Below are positions 5,688 through 7,032 of a stretch of DNA of 7,032 nucleotides, in pieces. Within the stretch, counting starts at the first letter, position 1. Every line of letters starts with the position of its first letter. The DNA comes from Clostridiaceae bacterium (GTDB taxonomy: Bacteria > Bacillota > Clostridia > Saccharofermentanales > UBA5734): NCBI GenBank assembly GCA_012727965.1, contig JAAYFZ010000047.1, positions 1-7,032 of the forward strand, written 5' to 3'. Position numbers and translations under genes: made by a program. The notes below the pieces were generated by a model that had not been told where the DNA came from, searched no databases, and saw nothing but the letters and a program-made list of their open reading frames with translations.

Positions 5688-6530
5688 ATGGCAAAACAGG
5701 AAGATTTTCTTAACAATTACGGCGAGAGCTTATTTAGCTGGTCTAAGCCGAAAAAAGTAGCCGGCATGTATAAGGCAAAAGACGTCGAGCAGTCTGTCGA
5801 GGCGATGCAGAATGCTTTTGCCAATATGCAGGAGTCTTATCAGGAACGTTTCGAGGAGCAGCGTCTAAGCTTGCTTTCAGTTTCACGCGAGCGTGACGAA
5901 CTGGCCGCTAAAAATGATCAGCTATCGATATTAACCTATGAGCTGTCAGCGGAGATCGACTCAGTAGACGATCTCAGAAAACAGGCTTCCGCCCTCGCCG
6001 CCGAGAACGAGAAGCTGCGAGAATCTGCAGCTCTGCTGGTCGAGCAAAAGCAGGTTGTAGAACAACTTAAGCTAGAGGTTCGGGATTTGTCGGCCGATAA
6101 TGATAAGCTGCAGAACGAATCAAAGGCAGCCTACGAGAAGCTGCAGAGCGAGTCAAAGGCAGCTTACGAAAAACTGGAAAATGAGTCAAAGGCGACAATT
6201 GAGAAGCTTCAGGTTGAGCTTGAAAATAGTGATTATAAGCATAGCGAAGAGCTAGCAGCTGTGGAGAGTAAAACGAACGAGCTTCGTGCCGAGCTGCAGC
6301 TGAAAAATGAAAAGATTGATCAACTGCTGTCAAATCTCGATGCCGAGGCGGATGACAAAGCTCTTCAAATTAAGAATCGTAATGAGCAGATCAGACTTAT
6401 GCGCGATCGTTATCAGATGGCCATGCATGATCATGTCGATGCCCTACGCAACATGTCCGAGACTTACAAGCGCCATGCTGAATCAATCTTCGATCTCGAC
6501 AATTCAGCGATAGAGCGATTCGTGGAGTAA
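5688..6530 (+). CDS. Coiled-coil protein with three 11-residue tandem repeats, function unknown
   Basis: I do not recognise this family. The 280-residue product is highly charged and predicted to be mostly alpha-helical coiled coil from about residue 30 to 265, with no signal peptide or membrane segment, so it is likely cytoplasmic. A short non-coiled head (1-27, with LFSWSKPKKVAGMYKAK) might be a binding motif. Residues 140-172 are three tandem copies of KLxxESKA(A/T)(Y/I)E, followed by a partial fourth (KLQVE). Copies 1 and 2 match at 29 of 33 bases by hand count. It has a strong AGGAGG site 8 bases before its ATG and lies 75 bp after the DUF192 gene, so it probably ends the tad transcript; a terminator follows. 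The shape recalls scaffold proteins of the DivIVA/SMC-like kind, but no motif proves that. It could help localise the pilus machine. Confidence 0.75.
   Translation: MAKQEDFLNNYGESLFSWSKPKKVAGMYKAKDVEQSVEAMQNAFANMQESYQERFEEQRLSLLSVSRERDELAAKNDQLSILTYELSAEIDSVDDLRKQASALAAENEKLRESAALLVEQKQVVEQLKLEVRDLSADNDKLQNESKAAYEKLQSESKAAYEKLENESKATIEKLQVELENSDYKHSEELAAVESKTNELRAELQLKNEKIDQLLSNLDAEADDKALQIKNRNEQIRLMRDRYQMAMHDHVDALRNMSETYKRHAESIFDLDNSAIERFVE
6105..6203 (+). repeat. Three 33-bp tandem repeats (hendecad coding repeat)
   Basis: Units at 6105-6137, 6138-6170 and 6171-6203 each encode 11 residues of the coiled coil. The first two are nearly the same at DNA level and the third has drifted, which points to a stepwise and partly recent duplication. 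Eleven residues equal three helical turns, so copy number can change without breaking the coil. Confidence 0.85.
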
Positions 6531-6640
6531 TTAGACGCCGCCACCACCGGCGCCTATAAAAAAGGAGCAAATCGGACTTCTGTCCTTTTTGCTCTTTTTG
6601 AGAATCTCTTTTGTTGTGCCTGGATAGTAATTAGACGCCG
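6526..6640. repeat. 15-bp direct repeat flanking the terminator, exactly 100 bp apart
   Basis: AGTAATTAGACGCCG occurs at 6526-6540 and 6626-6640. Each copy carries TAA followed by TTA, that is, a stop for the plus strand and one for the minus strand. The left copy contains the stop of the coiled-coil gene; the right copy contains the stop of the minus-strand DUF1349-like gene. The 85 bp between them holds the terminator. Confidence 0.7.
6558..6599. terminator. Strong bidirectional intrinsic terminator
   Basis: GAGCAAA (6565-6571) pairs with TTTGCTC (6588-6594), and inside it GGAC pairs with GTCC around a TTCT loop. Five T residues follow on the plus strand. An A run precedes the stem, so the minus strand also reads stem then T run. 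It lies between two converging genes and should end both transcripts. Confidence 0.85.
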
Positions 6641-7032
6641 GCGCGTAGGTCTTTTACCGGTGTATTGTCGATGTTGAAGTGATAGAAGTAGATTTTGGAT
6701 TCTTCGCCGGCTGGGCATTGGGCTTCCATGCCGATTTTGATGGTCTTATTGGCGTCGAGGCGGAAGAGGCGGACCATGTTCCAGTTTTTGCCGTCGGGGC
6801 CATAGTGGAGAGCGAAAATATTGCCTTGTCTGGTGATTTGGAGCCAGACATTGTTCCAGTTATAGTTGACGCCGTTGGCGTCATCGGATACACCGTTTGT
6901 GACGACACTGACTATCGCTTTTGTACCGAAGTCGGATTTCTCGAAGCAGAGCTTGGCGTTTTTCTCCTGGTCGTCCCAGAGCATGAGGACGGCGGCGTCC
7001 CAGGTTGATTTGAATTCGTGGCCGACATGTGC
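6631..7032 (-). CDS. DUF1349-like (concanavalin A-like) domain protein, C-terminal part
   Basis: The frame is open to the right edge, so the Met at 6984 is internal; upstream residues read HEFKSTWDAAVLMLWDD. The 133 visible residues resemble the DUF1349 family, a concanavalin-like beta-sandwich linked to carbohydrate binding or processing. Matching features are the W-D-A-x-L-M-L strand near the left of the fold, CFEKSDFG, VSVVTNGVSDD, VWLQITRQGN, YGPDGKNW and a closing KIGMEAQCPAGEE. The true start and any upstream catalytic or secretion domain lie outside the window. It converges on the coiled-coil gene and shares the bidirectional terminator with it. With the GH31 gene on the other side, it supports a carbohydrate-using lifestyle. 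Confidence 0.65.
   Translation of the reverse strand, partial: AHVGHEFKSTWDAAVLMLWDDQEKNAKLCFEKSDFGTKAIVSVVTNGVSDDANGVNYNWNNVWLQITRQGNIFALHYGPDGKNWNMVRLFRLDANKTIKIGMEAQCPAGEESKIYFYHFNIDNTPVKDLRAGV

Noticed and set aside
6679..7008. 109-codon plus-strand frame at the right end
   Set aside because: The minus-strand frame over the same bases carries recognisable DUF1349-like motifs, and this one runs antisense with a Val/Glu/Asp-rich shadow composition.

Overview
The window reads as a bacterial chromosome segment, most likely from a Clostridia-like Firmicute. The signs are strong GGAGG-type ribosome binding sites, GTG and TTG starts alongside ATG, a classic intrinsic terminator, and a tad-type pilus core next to carbohydrate-active genes. 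This placement is inference from style; no rRNA, tRNA or marker gene confirms it. Most genes have mixed, mid-GC codon use, except one clearly AT-rich gene at about 1230-2340.

Layout. (1) Bases 1-1103 (+) hold the C-terminal part of a family 31 glycoside hydrolase, with the acid/base motif present and the nucleophile region off the left edge. (2) Bases 1104-1277 are a spacer built largely from an 11-bp unit (consensus TATCCGGCATC) in two clusters. A related hairpin recurs in the spacer at 3706-3805. (3) Bases 1278-2330 (-) are an AT-rich gene for the back half of a RecG-like/AlbA_2-type ATP-binding regulator. Its usual N-terminal DNA-binding domain is missing, and its 5' end lies about 30 bp from the next gene. 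(4) Bases 2362-5258 (+) are the motor and platform genes of a Tad/Flp (type IVc) pilus: the ATPase cpaF/tadA, a TadB-like protein and a full-length TadC. They are followed at 5277-5612 by a DUF192 protein and at 5688-6530 by a coiled-coil protein with three 11-residue repeats. (5) A strong bidirectional terminator at about 6558-6599 separates these from a convergent gene (6631-7032, -) carrying a DUF1349-like, concanavalin-type domain that runs off the right edge.

How the genes fit together. CpaF hydrolyses ATP to drive assembly, and TadB and TadC normally form the inner-membrane platform it acts on. Here the TadB-like protein is only 147 residues. It keeps the N-terminal membrane anchor and the C-terminal double membrane segment of the family but lacks the cytoplasmic T2SSF core, an apparent in-frame internal deletion. 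No pilin, prepilin peptidase, CpaB or CpaE gene is in the window. The locus may therefore be a reduced or decaying pilus system, or a specialised one whose platform relies on TadC alone. The spacers inside this gene run each carry their own short repeated words. I see no CRISPR array, intact transposon or RNA gene.
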